Of a stretch of 64,000 nt of DNA, positions 12,387 to 26,790 are shown piece by piece. The stretch's first letter is position 1; each line of letters opens with the position of its first letter. Origin of the DNA: Isoetes taiwanensis (lineage: Eukaryota; Streptophyta; Lycopodiopsida; Isoetales; Isoetaceae); the NCBI GenBank assembly GCA_021234155.1, contig JAJEKV010000004.1:14891159-14955158 (forward strand). The letters run 5' to 3'. The notes beneath the pieces were generated by a model. It had not been told where the DNA came from. It searched no databases and saw only the letters and a list, made by a program, of their open reading frames with translations. A program made the position numbers and the translations under genes.

Positions 12387-13526
12387 GGAAAACCTTATAG
12401 ATGCAAAAAAAAAATCATAAAAGTCTTTGCCAAATTGGGGCTTTGGAAGTTTTGATCACGGACATTAGAAAAATGTACCTTATGCGATTGCAAAACTTGT
12501 GCCTCCTGCTTCCAATTACTATGTCCAGCCGGAGCGTCCGAGTGGCATTACCACTGTTGGATCATAATGCACAAAAAAGCAAATCAAATGGCGGTTTGGC
12601 AAATCAGAGAAAAGACCCAAATGGCTAAAAGCGAAACCGCAGATCTGGAAGTATTCTCTCGGCAAGAAAGCGTATTGCGAGGCCATGTTTACCAATCTTA
12701 GAATTCAATAGAAGGCTACTTTTGTAAATTCATTATGAGTAGTAGGTAGGATCGATCTTTGCAATAGCAAACGAGGTGCATATCTCGTTTAGGACCAAGA
12801 TGCCCACCATAGCCATGCTAAGAAATCTTGTCTATTCATATCGAACTTCTTGAATGAATGCAATGCATTCAAGAAATTTTGTTCCACCATAGCCGGGATC
12901 GCGGATGCAATTTTTGAGATCATAGAGCAAGAAAAAGAGAAATTAGATGTACAAACGGTCCACATTTCTTTTTTGGAACCAATGAGAACGAAGCGGCGAA
13001 GAGATGAGCGTCTGGCTGGAGCCTTGCTTCTCGGGCTTGGCTAGCATCACCATAGCTCTTAACTCCGGCTCCTCGATCCGGACTCAACCCACAAAATAAA
13101 AGCTCATAATCGCCCATGATCTCCTTCAATCCTCTGCAAATCCACGAGCATTATAGGGCCTGGTCTTCTTCCGCCGCAACAAAGAACCATCGGCAAGACC
13201 CCATGCGAGAAAAGAACCATAGCGAGGAGAGATGGCCGCGAAACACAAAAAATTTTTACAACTTTGTGGCGGTGGAAAGATTGCGGAATAGAGCAAGCGA
13301 ACTGGAGAAAGCGAAGCCACGGGAAGAGCATTTGGCGGAGGCGAGAGGTCGAGTATGGATAAGATGAGATTATGCCCTAGAGGGTATAAGGAAGGGATAA
13401 ACATGTGCTCAACTTCGCGAACCACGGCCGGAAGCGGAAGGGAGGCGAGAATCCGGAGTCACGCCATAGCCAAGTCCGTGGATAGCATGGCCGACCATTC
13501 TACAAAAAGACCGGTTTTAGTAGTCA
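12387..13526. other. G+C-richer DNA upstream of the NPH3 relic; no gene recognised
   Basis: This may hold the decayed 5' part of the NPH3 gene or an older insertion. Both strands have 60-100-codon frames (for example 13116-13367 and 13126-13425) with no family resemblance. The stretch ends abruptly at the family A repeat. Confidence 0.4.
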
Positions 13527-13614
13527 TCAGCATATGCTAGGTATATGCCAGCATATACTTGAATATGCCCACATACCCACATAAACGAGGGTTTGCCCCC
13601 CTAGGGGCAACCCA
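13527..13614 (+). repeat. Dispersed repeat family A, copy 2
   Basis: Near-identical to positions 1-92, including the GAGGGTTTGCCCCCC...GGGGCAACCC hairpin. It marks the junction between G+C-richer DNA to the left and AT-rich DNA to the right. Confidence 0.65.
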
Positions 13615-14149
13615 AAAACACATGCTAGGTGTTTTCTTACTTTCAAATAATAACACCAACACCCTACTTATAGCAATCCAATTAAATTATTACTTTATAA
13701 GGATAATATAGGTGTTTACATTGGAAATAATATTGTAAAAATATATCATTGAAAAGTACATTTCAATGGCTTTTATAAGAACATAGATGCTTGCATTGGA
13801 AATAGTATTGTACAAGTACACTTTCAATGATCAGACATATATTAATTGGAGCAATGGAAACATTGTAAGGATAATACAAAACAAATCCATTTCATTTTAA
13901 TTAGTAATCAGCATTAACAACTACAAATAGTCATCGACCACAACACCCATCTATCGTAGGAGCATGGGAACACAAAACAATAATGGAGGTTCAACTCTTG
14001 CAAACTCTTACATGTTCTCAAACTGATCTTGCTCCTCAAATTGATACATGATTCAAGTAGTAAGCGAGTGAGGATATGAGGATTGAGAAAGAGATATATT
14101 CGAGGGTCTTAGTGGCGTGTTTTAGGATTTTAAGCCTTCTCAATGGAGC
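13615..14149. other. AT-rich DNA, no gene seen
   Basis: Noncoding. Words such as CATTGGAAATA and TTTCAATGG recur loosely, but no defined repeat or element end is visible. Confidence 0.5.
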
Positions 14150-15700
14150 AAGAACTGGAGCTAATACATCATCTAGAACATGGTCAGAATCTAGGGCATG
14201 AACCAGAGCAGAGACAAGAGCTGAATCAGGACATGGAGTAGGAACAGGAACAAGAACTTGAACTTCATCAAGAATGGAATCAGGAGCCCACGATACTTCA
14301 TGGATTGAAATAGATGTTGGTGTAGAGACCTGAATTGTAGATGAACTAGAAGTAGAGCTAGAACTAGCAAACTAGAAAGATCTAATATGTCAATCAATCT
14401 GAGGGTTATGTAGCTCGAGCCAAGGTAGACCGAAGACTACAGGCGCATGTGGGATAGCGATGAGATTGAAGGAAATGCTACAAGAAGCTCCCTCGAACAA
14501 AACTTGAAGAGGTATAGTACATTCTATGACTATGCCCGAGGAGACCTCGCGTTCACATCGACAGAACTGGGATGCTCAATCTTGCTTCTAAGGATGATGT
14601 GCTTAGTAGCTAATGCGCTACCTGTAAAGTAAGCATTTGCACCACTATCAAGTTGTGTCAATGCTCCCAACCTCTCAACCTCTGATTCTAATGATATAGA
14701 AATAAAAAAATTCTTTACTGACCTTATCCGATGGAATAAACCTGCCATAAAGTGTGAAGGAGTCTGAAAATTGGCGGCCAACTGACGAGACATTCCTGCT
14801 ACTCGGACCGGCCCCTGGAGTTTACCAACTGATTTGTGCGCTTCACAAGACATCCACGAGCAATATGACCAGCTCCTCTACAGTAGAGGCAAAGATTAGC
14901 CTCTCTTCGATGCTGCTTCTTAGTAGCAGACACGGGCCCTCAAATCGCACGATCAATCTACTTGAGCTCAGGCCCCGACCTGCTGGATTCTACAGATGAG
15001 ACCAGGGCAGGCGTAGCTGCAGGTGCTCGGGGATTGGAAAGACATGATTACATCTGTATTGCCTACGTTTGAAGAGCGGATTATCACAAGAAATACGAAT
15101 CTAATGGCTTCTTCTAGAGTCTTATGGTCCTTTAAAGATAATAACATATCTTTGACATCCTCCCAAAGTTCTCTATGAAAACAATCACAGAGAGTAGCAT
15201 CATCCCAGGCAGTATTGATTGCTGATGAAATTCAAACACATAAAGTGAAGCTGGACGAGAGCCTTGTCTAAGATTGCAAAGTTTTGTTGTCTGCTGTGCA
15301 CTGTCGATCTGTGTCTCCAAAGCATACCTCGAGCTTTGCAGTGAAAGCAGCAAAATCCTGCAACTCTGGAGCTCCTTTCTCTAGTAAAGGAGCAAACCAA
15401 CTTAGAGTTGGCCCTGTGAGGAGAGAACCAATCAATCTAACTTGTTCCTAGGCCGTGGGATATCTATGAGGATGGAACTACTAGCCTGATTTGATTAAAA
15501 ATACTACGAAGCTTGGACCGAGTGCCGTCAAACTTCTCGGACAGGCTAATTTTAGACTCTAATGGCCTCAATCCAGAGCTAGAAGAAGGTTCATGCGAAG
15601 CAACTCGTTCTCTGAGCTCCTTATTGTCTGACTACAACTGCTGGCATACTTGAACAAGATGCTGGACCTATTGTAATAAGGACGAAATCTCCTCCATAGA
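14150..15700 (-). pseudogene. Ty3/Gypsy gag-protease relic
   Basis: On the minus strand, a start near 15697 (MEEISSLLQ) leads into gag-like blocks: LSEKFDGTRSKLRS, then across frameshifts a WFAPLLEKGAPELQDFAA block, CTADNKLCNLRQGSRPASLY and EDVKDMLLSLKDHKTLEEAI. A CCHC knuckle reads CLYCRGAGHIARGC in one frame. The aspartic protease motif QLDSGANAYF is near 14650 and the protease end VVFGLPWLELHNPQID is near 14400. The tryptophan expected next is a TGA stop. A Glu/Gln-coding low-complexity tract on the plus strand (14140-14290) may be the decayed linker to reverse transcriptase, which is absent. The copy has several stops and frameshifts and is dead. Its leader or LTR should lie at 15700-16250 but has no readable boundaries. 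Confidence 0.8.
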
Positions 15701-16114
15701 GGCAAGAAACACCAAATATGGATAAAGAAATGCCTAGGATCAGAGTAGACAAGAACCAGTAAGGAATTCCGGTTGAAACTCTCATGAACCTACGAAAAAA
15801 CAAAGAAAATACACGAAGAATATTCAAGAAATGTGAAAGAAATATGCCAATATCGGCAAAGAATCTGATATATGATGAAGAAACAAGAATATAATGGCCC
15901 CAAGGCAGGAATACGAGAGAGATGTTCAGAAGACTCAAGACTGGCATTGAACAAGAATGGTTTGACGAGAAGAAGGTGCCTTTATATATATCTAGGCCAA
16001 TGGTCAAGATTGAGTCACTCCAATAGACGAGATCATGCCAAGTGTCACACGTGCATATTTTAAACCCTCCTAGAATCAATCTTGGATATGAAGAAGATAT
16101 GAAAAAATATCTTG
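15701..16114 (-). other. Putative leader/LTR region of the Gypsy relic
   Basis: Directly upstream of the gag relic. On the minus strand it contains TATATATAAAGGCACC (near 15980), which could be an LTR TATA box. No matching second LTR, primer site or TG/CA boundary was found. Confidence 0.35.
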
Positions 16115-16215
16115 AGCAAATATTGGTAGCGCACTTGGCAAAGATGGATGACTTGTAATTAGAAGGTTGTGAGTTCAAACCTTGCCTTATGCAACTATTT
16201 TTTTGCATCCCTGTG
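16115..16215 (+). repeat. tRNA-like SINE head
   Basis: TTGGTAGCGCACTTGGC (about 16123-16139) resembles an A box and GAGTTCAAACC (16171-16181) a B box. The spacing and a putative anticodon-loop region CTTGTAATTAG give a tRNA-Thr(TGT)-like outline. The acceptor arms do not pair, so this is not a working tRNA gene. A tRNA-derived SINE is the likeliest reading. The T-run at 16198-16204 could be a Pol III stop. Confidence 0.45.
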
Positions 16216-16789
16216 ACGACCATCTTTTGTACATATGAGTAGAATACTCATATGGTATGAATACCCATTTGGTCGTCCCAGATGTAGAGATTTCTCATGT
16301 ATCACCATCCAGGCATTGCCCATATGTCATATAGTGGCCATTCCATGGAAGGGCAGATAAGGCATGTTTGGGGCATGCGCCATACCCCTAGGTTGTCCGA
16401 TCAAAGGGGAAGGCAAAATCTTGGCCATTGATATGTGGTTGGAAAAACCTTCATTTAAAAGAAAAAAAAATTGTTGTTGGAAGGTACATGAAAGGTGGAA
16501 TTAGGGCATTTGATCAGATGCATTGATAGGAGGATCTTGACCATTGAAATTTTTGTAAGAATGTGCAATTCATTAACATTGATGTAAACAATTAATATGT
16601 TAACATCTAGGGAAGCTCTCTTTTGTCCATCACATTTGAATGTGGCCGTAACTTACAGTGGAGGGGTTGGATCAAGGTGAGGCTCATATTTTTGGATTCC
16701 TCTCATCATGAGCTCTTCAATCAGAGGTGATTTAGCATTTCTTATTCTTTGTGGGAGCCTGTACCATCGGGTTAAAATATATATATATA
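16216..16789. other. No gene recognised
   Basis: Low-complexity and AT-rich DNA with no coding or element signal I can support. Confidence 0.45.
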
Positions 16790-17290
16790 AGAAATTTTAG
16801 GGACTCCAAATGAGTCTTAAAAAGAATCTGGCAGAATCTGATGGATTTATAATGAAATCTAGATGAATCTGATGGAAACCTGAGCAGATCTTCATGGGGT
16901 CTCGGGGAATCTAATGTACTATTGAGAGAATCTACGAAATATTCAAGAAATCTAAGTGAGGGATCAAGGAACCTAGAGGAATCTTGATGGAATCTAGGCA
17001 ATCTTCATGGGCTATTAAGGAAATCTAAAAGAATCTTGATGGAATCTCAGGGCATTGCAGCAGTCTGGGAGATTCTTAGAGAATCTTAAGGGAATTCTAG
17101 ATAAACTAGGGGAATCTCATATGATTTGTACGAATATATGGTAATCTTATGGGAATTAGTTACCTTAAAGAAGCTAGGAGAATCTTTAAAAGATCTTAAA
17201 GAATCTAAGTGAACCTTGATAGAATCTCAAGGATTCTTGAACGGGATTTTGAGAATCTAAGAGAATCCAAAGACATCTTGAGTGATCTAA
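16790..17290. repeat. Degenerate GAATCT repeat with roughly 10-12-bp spacing
   Basis: About 500 bp are filled with GAATCT-type words, often extended to AGAATCTNNNRG or GGAATCTAAG and spaced about one helical turn apart. The minus-strand frame reads as a loose DSSRF/DSLRF repeat peptide, which follows from the DNA repeat. It is neither a simple microsatellite nor a known plant satellite to my knowledge. Confidence 0.65.
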
Positions 17291-17483
17291 GGATGGTTGT
17301 CTTTTCTTTTATCCATAGAATTCCTTGCAAGTTGCACATTGATGTGGAAGTATTTAGGTTTAAAATGAGACCTATATGGCTTGCATATTAAAATATAGAC
17401 AATGCTAGCTTATACAATCTATTGCCTACAATGCTTAAATATATGCATTAGACTTTCTAAACCCCTACATGACATCCTTGGTT

Positions 17484-17668
17484 CGGGAAATTCCGCGGAA
17501 CCTTTGTAACCTACCGTGTGGATTTGAACAATTCACACTATAATTTAGAAAGAGCAAGAAATTTCCTGCTAAAAATAGTGATTTTCCCTTCTACTTCTCG
17601 TAGGAATGGAGGAGGAAGTATGCAGGTGGTAGGCTGGAGCACAAAACTTCCCTATTATTATCCCCAAG
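17484..17668 (+). repeat. Dispersed repeat family C, copy 1
   Basis: GTTCGGGAAATT, an ATTCACACTATAA-type block, TTTCCTGCTAAAAATAGTGA and a GTAGGCTGG segment parallel 21528-21890 in the same order and orientation. The two copies flank the carboxypeptidase gene. The repeat's class is unknown. Confidence 0.55.
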
Positions 17669-18239
17669 ATTTTCAATTGGAATGCCTAAATATCAAGGGC
17701 ATTTAAGTCGATTTTCTTTTCAATTTGAGGGGCTTTCCCCGAGACTTCTTCTGTGGTCAAAAGTTTTAGAGATCGATGGAAAGATGGCGACCGGCAGATG
17801 GAGTTTCAGATGTCGCGTGCTCGATGTTGATTCTACACTCCGGCGAAATACAGAGCCTTGGATTGGATTTATTAATGTGCTGCTGGGCTCCATTGTTTGT
17901 CGCCACAGAGAGTTCGTCCCAGTCCAAGTGGATGGTTCAGGCAAGTTTTTAATTCTACTACTGTTTGAAGAACCTTTCTTTTCTTGAATCACTAGACCAT
18001 GCATTCAATACTCCAATATTCGTAGGGACCACAAACAACGCTTTTTATTGTTAGTGGATTTACAAAACAATTGCTACGTCGAGGACGTTGGCTCCAATCG
18101 AAGAGCTCCAAGTCTGTCATTATCATATTACTACTGGCCATAGAATGATCTGAACACGTTTGGCCAAAAGATTATGTTGAATAAAACAATGGGAATTAAT
18201 TTGATGAGATCTTGTCCCCATCCAAGTCTACAATATCAT
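17669..18239. other. 3' flank of the carboxypeptidase gene
   Basis: A 101-codon plus-strand frame (17682-17987) is open but has no recognised domain. The part at 17990-18239 would contain the 3' UTR of the carboxypeptidase transcript on the minus strand. No clear polyadenylation signal could be chosen. Confidence 0.4.
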
Positions 18240-20683
<2,444 letters not shown>

Positions 20684-20725
20684 TTACCCGTTGCTGAGGC
20701 CTGCATATGCCTCTTGTATCAGAGC

Positions 20726-20732
20726 TTATATA
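20726..20732 (-). promoter_or_regulatory. TATA box of the carboxypeptidase gene
   Basis: On the minus strand, CTATATAAG lies 46-52 bp upstream of the ATG, a normal distance for a plant Pol II gene with a short leader. An alternating GGCTAT run sits at about 21176-21200. Confidence 0.6.
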
Positions 20733-20759
20733 GCTCGAGTGAGAATCTTTCTCCCCATA

Positions 20760-21527
20760 GAAGCCACTCTAAGATCTCCCATGAGTAAATGCCAAGGTAG
20801 AGATTAAACAGACGCCATAAACCAACAGTATAAAACAAGAAAGTGCTGCTGGAATGATTTTTAGCCAGGCTCTTCTTCTTCATTGTAACGGATCGTCATT
20901 ATCCTTAACTACAATTACTGAATCTTGATTCCCAGGCTTTTGTTGCTTGGTTTTGCTTCTTGTTTTACTTGCCCAAGTGGCAAGAAAAGGGATGTATTAT
21001 ATGCAACCCAAGAACAGAAGGGGCCAAAAAGCGCATTGAATTGCCTCGCCTTTTTTTTGGTGAGGAATCCCCATTGATGCAGCACAGATGCCCGCAGTCC
21101 AGGAGCTGATACACGTGGGTTTGGTTGACTACCTACCTGCCAAGAATACCTGGTTCCGGATGGACCGGCCCACAAGTTATGGCTATGGCTATGGCTATGC
21201 TCCATAATTGAAGAGATCAATCAAAGGAATTAGCCTACGGCAAGAAATTTCCGGCAAAATTGTTGATGCCCACTACAGCAAAATATGCGTTGCTAGTCCC
21301 GGTGCCTCTGCAGTGGAGCTTGCACTGTGCGGAACTGGTCTGCCGTGCATCTGCCATATCTGCAGGGCTGCAGATAGCGAGCACTGGTTGTTCACGGACC
21401 TCTTATTCCCTTGTAGACGTTAGATTTCCTTTACCAACAAACGTAGGCGAGTTAAAACCAAAAATTACAGAATGTTCAGGATTTTTATTTTTCTAGCCAC
21501 TTACACATTCTTCCATGCTATCTTCGG
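20760..21527. other. Upstream region of the carboxypeptidase gene
   Basis: Noncoding as far as can be seen. It includes a (GGCTAT)n run at about 21176-21200 and a 70-codon plus-strand frame (21208-21423) without family resemblance. Confidence 0.45.
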
Positions 21528-21890
21528 GAAATTTCCTCATAATTTCACACTACAACTAAAAACATGAAGAATTTTTCTTGCTAAAAATAGCCATTTTTGT
21601 TGACAATTCTGCTAGTAATAGAAGAAGAAGATATTTTAACGTCAGAGGGGGAGTATATAGGTGATAGGCTGGCCTAGATCCAACAGGAAACTCACTGATT
21701 AATACCCAAAAAAAACTCTTGGTACTCATGGAGCATATAGGTGATAGGCTGGCCTAGATCAACAGGAAACTCACCGATTAATACCCAAAACAAACTCTTG
21801 GTACTTCTGGTAGGAATGGAAGGGGAGTATGTAGCTGGTAGACTGGCTTAGATCCAACAGGAAACTTGGGGATTATATTCAAAAAAATTC
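21528..21890 (+). repeat. Dispersed repeat family C, copy 2, with internal tandem units
   Basis: It parallels 17484-17668 at its start (TTCGGGAAATTTCC, ATTTCACACTA, TTGCTAAAAATAGCC). A unit beginning GTATATAGGTGATAGGCTGG is then repeated about three times with a period of roughly 76-80 bp (from about 21651, 21731 and 21825). Each unit contains CAACAGGAAACT and TTAATACCCAAAA or a variant. Confidence 0.65.
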
Positions 21891-23318
21891 CTGAACTGAG
21901 GTTTGAGACTTTCATATCGTTGTCCATTTAACCCCCCCTTCCCTCTTCCAAGAGGATGTCATAAAAAGAATGGCATGACATGCACTTAAGTTCACTCTGC
22001 TTATTTCTTAATGAGCTTTCCTGTGCACTTTTGTGTTATGAAATTGAGATTACCATCGTGTTCATATACTTTCTATGCAATTTGTGTAAAGAGCTGTTGT
22101 GTGCAATTTTGGATAGGAGACCAATTATACCATGGCTTATGGCGAGTTTTTATATTAAAAATTGCAACTCAGCTCGGGCCCTTTTTCCACGGTAGTCTTA
22201 TCTCTAAAAGTCACATATTTTATCCAATGATGTTTGGCCATCTATTATCTTATTATAAAAGTAAAATTTAGGTTCAGAATAGTTTGGATACCAAATGGAG
22301 TCTTATTTGGAGTCTTATTTTATTCCAGGGGATTTCCCCCGCCGTAAAATAAGACATCTGTCTTAATTAAATATATAATTTTTTCATGCTTTTCCACTAG
22401 TATTTTAGTGGTGTCATATTTTATGACTACCATGTAGTGGAAAAGTAAATTTAAATTTGTGTGTCTTAGTTTTAGCCCTCAGGTCTTCGCTAGGCCAATT
22501 GGTCTCCCCCTCCCCTTCAAAAAAAAGGAAAACCCACAAAACCCCCCACCCCCTTTCTTTTTCTATATATTATAAAATGTTCCAGGTTTACATGACAGAA
22601 TCTCAACGTATTTCATACATGGATAGAACAAGCAATTATTATAGTAGCAATTGCTTTACTAAGAGGCAAGATTTTATCTGTTTTATTGTGAAAACTAGGA
22701 CTTGGAGCTAGCTCTTCAATATAGTAGGCCATATGGCTTGACAAAAAACAAAAAGTAAGCTTTCTACTTAAAAAAAACAAGAAGTAAGCTTTCTACTTAC
22801 CACTTTTAGCTTAGGTGTTATGGGGTGGGACATGCCTCTAATTTGTTTGCATTGCAAAAGCATTTGATACATAAAATCTTAGCATTTCTAGATATAAGAA
22901 ATTTATCGCGGCGGCTGCGGACATTTCTCTTTCCTGACCCCTGTGTATATGGAAGTTAGCATACCCCCTCTGTTGACTCACTTATTGGCTGGAATTTTGT
23001 TTGGCAGTAGAATAATTGTAGTTGATCTAGTTGGGTGTGTCGTGTTTTGATATGTAGTTTAGATGAGAGGCAAACTTAAATACTTGTGTGTGCAGTTGGA
23101 ATGGGTAGTTTAGCTTACGATCCCAAAGGTCTCAGTTTGTAGGCACTAAGCCATCTGGGTCAATGGTTCATTTCATGGAAACCAACCCAAAAAAGAATAC
23201 ATGAATGTAGCATAGGAATGTGCACATGGACTTCTTCAATATATGAAATGACTTTTGGTTCCTTCAAAAAGTTACTTGGTTTATAGATTCTGAAGTGTTT
23301 CTTTCAAAAAAATAATAT

Positions 23319-23356
23319 TGAACACATGACCATCATATCATGCAACTAAGCTACCA
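23319..23356 (-). repeat. tRNA-like SINE head fragment
   Basis: The minus strand reads TGGTAGCTTAGTTG (A-box like), then GGTCATGTGTTCAA (B-box like). These are the internal Pol III promoter boxes of tRNA-derived SINEs. The body of the element cannot be delimited. Confidence 0.35.
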
Positions 23357-23690
23357 TCAAAATCTATAAACCACTGCTAAAAGCTTCTAGATTTAAGGCA
23401 ATTAACCTACATGCAATCCAACGGCTTTAATAAAGATCAAATTTTCATCTCATTAAAGACCGGATTAAAGATATTGTATATTGAAATTCTACTAGATATG
23501 TCAAGACACTAATAAGATACTAACGAATATATCACCAGCCGGCCAAGGTGGGGCTCCTCATGAACCGTGCCAATTTGGAATGGTCGTTTGTGAAAGTAGC
23601 ACAGCATACATTTCCTGCATTAGACACAAAATAGACCTCATGACAATGCCTAAAAATATGCATTCTTCAACACAATGCAATACTGCGTCT

Positions 23691-23735
23691 AATTTGAGCA
23701 CACGACCTCCTAGATGACCCAATGACTGCACAAGC
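23691..23735 (-). repeat. tRNA-like SINE head fragment
   Basis: The minus strand reads GTCATTGGGTCATCTAGGAGG, then TCGTGTGCTCAAATT, an outline seen in plant SINE heads. It is diverged from the copy at 23319-23356. Confidence 0.3.
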
Positions 23736-23883
23736 TTTTGGACAGACTATAAGATTCAAAACTGTGTATCATGATAATCAAACAACTTAGATGTTAAAAC
23801 ACTACTACAAACCAATTTTCATATTGAAGTATGAGAGTGTTGCACACATGTGAGAGTGTTGCACACAGGGATAAGATAAGATA

Positions 23884-23914
<31 letters not shown>

Positions 23915-24069
23915 AAATTTTTAACATCCACGAGAACCCAATCGGGTTATGGAAACAGAACAGAGAAAAAGGGCATGAGCCCTACCAGAACTCGGGGATT
24001 GTGCCCTTTAACAAGTCTCAAATACCAAGAACAAAACAAGCAGGCATAAGCCCAAGCAGAACTCGGGGG

Positions 24070-24375
24070 CTATGCCCCATATGAAATAACAATATAGCTA
24101 AAACGAAAGGGTAAAACCAAACCAAAACCAAAACTAAAACGGAGGCGGGAAGCACAGGGCTCTACAAAAACTGTCCATGGATCAATCGGCCAGTGATCTC
24201 GGATGATAGTCTGGCCTCCTCTATATACTGCCCACTTTCGTTGCAGGTGAGCCTCGCGGACTCGGCATAATTCTTCCTTCCGTCTGCAGAGCTGTGCAGG
24301 GGTAAGGTCTTCCTGGACAGAGAAGGCGGTTCCTTTCAAGTGATTGCCATGCCGTAGGATGTGTAATCTGGACAA
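24070..24375 (-). pseudogene. LINE ORF1 C-terminal domain
   Basis: The frame contains SRLHILRHGNHLKGTAFSVQ, then EDLTPAQLCRRKEEL and RGGQTIIRDHWP. This is the pattern of L1-type ORF1 nucleic-acid-binding C-terminal domains (a basic strand, LKGT.., EDLTP.., a charged helix and a final strand). Upstream, across frameshifts, a VEVDRF-like RRM end can be read. The protein would coat LINE RNA. The frame is open through this domain but broken upstream and split by the Copia, so the gene is dead. Confidence 0.65.
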
Positions 24376-24797
24376 GCCATCCCGAAAATGACTAGCGGTG
24401 TCGGGGCGATCGGGCGCATCTTACCAACTTCGGTATGCGGGAGAGGATGCCCTCCTCGGGCGTATGCATTACCCGAGTGAAAACCGGTCCACCTCAACTA
24501 TAGCGGGGAGCGTCACTGCGCCTCTTCAAGACCTACAATCGTGGGTTCGAGGCGGACATGTGCCTTTCGATGGCCCCGCCAGTCAGCCGGGAGCGGGACC
24601 TCGCTTTCGGTGGGCAAACAATCCTCATGCGTGTGTTGGAGCCTAGATGGTATCGTATCATCTTCCCGGGGCATAGCATGTACATGCTCGGCGCCGATGT
24701 TGTGATGTGGACATCGGTGGAACATTATCCGTGCCTGGACCAGAGCAAAGATCTTTAGAAGTTGTACCCAGCTTTCTAAGGGCAATTGAGCAGATGT

Positions 24798-25253
24798 TGA
24801 AAGGTTTTTTGTTTAATATGAACTTAGCTGAACTTGATGGCAAATATAGGCAACTACTTTTGATTATAATATTTCAACACCTTAGACAATGGTAAACTGC
24901 TTTGCATTAAAATGAACTTCAAAGTCTTTTTACATTACCAGCATTTCCGGCTACTTAACGACCTTCATGGCATACTCATTATCACACGATTCCATCCGGA
25001 AGCTCAACCAGTCAGCTCGGCTATGTCATCTCAATCCGTTAATCCAAAATCCGGGCCAGATCGAATCATTCAGCCTAGTTCTATCTAACTATAGAATACA
25101 CCTGGACCCATGATATTGTTCATGCTATTCTGGTTCATATCGTAACCATTATCCTTTAGATAAATTGAATATCAATAGTCCATAGATATGAAATATGGCA
25201 TGAACTACATTCCACAAATATGACATGAACCACATCTTACATTAAACTTCACA
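24798..25253 (-). repeat. Copia 3' LTR
   Basis: 456 bp, starting TGAAAGG and ending TTCACA on the plus strand. It pairs with 29856-30308. A GGGGAGC-type purine run borders it internally. Confidence 0.95.
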
Positions 25254-25266
25254 GCTCCCCTTTCAT
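25254..25266 (-). other. Copia polypurine tract
   Basis: The minus strand reads GAAAGGGGAGC directly before the 3' LTR, as expected for the primer of plus-strand DNA synthesis. Confidence 0.75.
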
Positions 25267-26075
25267 GTCATATTTCTGATATCTAGTACTCCCATGGATT
25301 TCCTGAGTTCTGCAAATCTTCTATCTCGTAAGGGCTTTGTCATTTCTGTATTCACATATGTAACTATTATTTTTCCTTTTTCCACTGCTCTCCTGATGAA
25401 ATGTTTTTTCATTTCAATATGTTTCGTCATTTCATGAAGTACTGGATTCTGTATTAGCAGAATGCAACTTTTGTTATCACATTTTAGCTCTGTTGGTTCT
25501 TCACAACTATTATTCAGATCCTTTAACAAGCTTCTCAACCAAATAATTTCTTTGGCTGCTAGTGTTGCCGCTGCATATTCAGCTTCTGTGGAGGACAAAG
25601 CTATGGCTCCTTGTTATTTACTTTTCCATGAAACACTAGCACCTCCAATTATCATTAAGTAGCCTGAAGTGGATTGTGCAAATGCTTTCAGAATCACATT
25701 ATCAGAATTATATATAAGCCCAAAATCTATGGTTCCTTTCAAGTATCTGAGTACTCTTTTAGCTGCTATCCAGTGTGATCTTCCTGGATTATTATTGAAT
25801 CTGCTCAGCATGTTTACAACAAACGATATATCAGGCCTTGTTCCATTCGCTACATACAATAAGCAGCCTATCAACTGCTGATATGGTACGTTTTGTATAT
25901 CCAGAATTTCAGCTTCAGTTTTAGGTCCCATGTCTTTTGTTAGTCTGCAGCCTGGCACAATCGGAGTTTTAGCAGCTTTGCACTCCTGCATACCAAATCT
26001 TTTTAACATACTTTGAATGTTCCTTTTCTGACTTAGACATAGCTTCTTGGCTTCAAGAAATCTTAGATCTGTCAT
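25263..26075 (-). pseudogene. Copia reverse transcriptase C-terminus and RNase H
   Basis: Two frames follow each other. The first (26075-25614) reads LKRFGMQECKAAKTPI, then LIGCLLYVANGTRPDISF and RVLRYLKGT, the thumb/connection part. The second (25598-25263) is RNase H with SSTEAEYAAATLAAKEIIWL, LKCDNKSCI and TKHIEMKKHFIRR. A frameshift or stop separates them after SWKSK. Just before, part of the segment normally linking YVDD to the thumb is missing. Confidence 0.85.
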
Positions 26076-26121
26076 CTTGAATTTCTGCTTTAGTATCTCT
26101 TTGCAGTGACTTAGTACTTTT

Positions 26122-26790
26122 TCAGATGTGACACATTATACAATCATCTACATATAGAACCATGATGCAATACTCATTTCCATCACAGTAAATGTATAAG
26201 TTACCATCTGCTTCTAATTTTCTGAATCTTTGCTCTCTTAAATATTTATTAATACATCTATACCATTGTCTGGGTGCCTGTTTCAGTCCGTAGACTGCTT
26301 TTTTCAGTCTCCACACCTTATTTCCAGCATGCTCAAATCCTGGAGCTTGTTGCATGAAAATCTTTTCATCTAATTTAGCATTTAGGAACGCAGTGGATAC
26401 ATCCATATGATGAATTTTGAGTTTCCTTGCATTCGCCAGTGCAAGCATTAATCTAATGCTTGAAAGCCGTACTATAGGCGAAAAAGTTTCTTGACAATCA
26501 ATTCCTTTTTTCTGGCTGTAGCCCTGTGCAACAAGTCTGGCCTTGAATTTACAAGCTTTGTCATCTATTCCTGGTTTGATTTTAAAAATCCATTTGCAGC
26601 CTACTACATGTTTCCCTTCTGGTTTTTCTACAACGTCATACGTACCCATTCTTCTGAACGATTCAATTTCTTCTTGCATTGCCTCTCTCCACTTTTGTGC
26701 ATCCTGGCTAGCAAGTGCCTCTTCTATAGTTTGTGGCAGACTATCATCCAAGGCAACTTGTATATCCGCTGCTATCTCCAATCTTTTACT
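26122..26790 (-). pseudogene. Copia reverse transcriptase domain
   Basis: Contains EALASQDAQKWREAMQEEIE, CKWIFKIKPG, KARLVAQGYSQKKGIDCQET, FSPIVRLSSIRLMLALA, HHMDVSTAFLNAKLDEKIFM and YGLKQAPRQWY, ending with the catalytic YVDD near 26135. The catalytic aspartates are present. The frame then shifts. It copies genomic RNA into DNA in the intact element. Confidence 0.9.

Larger units (their letters stand above)
21891..23869. other. AT-rich DNA with small repeats, no gene
   Basis: It contains a two-unit tandem of AAGTAAGCTTTCTACTTA (about 22750-22800), two minus-strand tRNA-like B boxes listed separately, and a tandem TGAGAGTGTTGCACACA duplication at 23832-23868 just before the LINE tail. AAGAAATTTATCGCG with a nearby ACATTTCT at about 22895-22935 also occurs near 7029. 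No coding region is recognised. Confidence 0.45.

Noticed and set aside
16115-16215. Functional tRNA-Thr(TGT) gene
   Set aside because: Acceptor arms do not pair and the D arm is poor, so a SINE head is likelier.
17682-17987. 101-codon plus-strand frame near the carboxypeptidase 3' end
   Set aside because: No family resemblance, no convincing downstream exon, and it starts within repeat family C.
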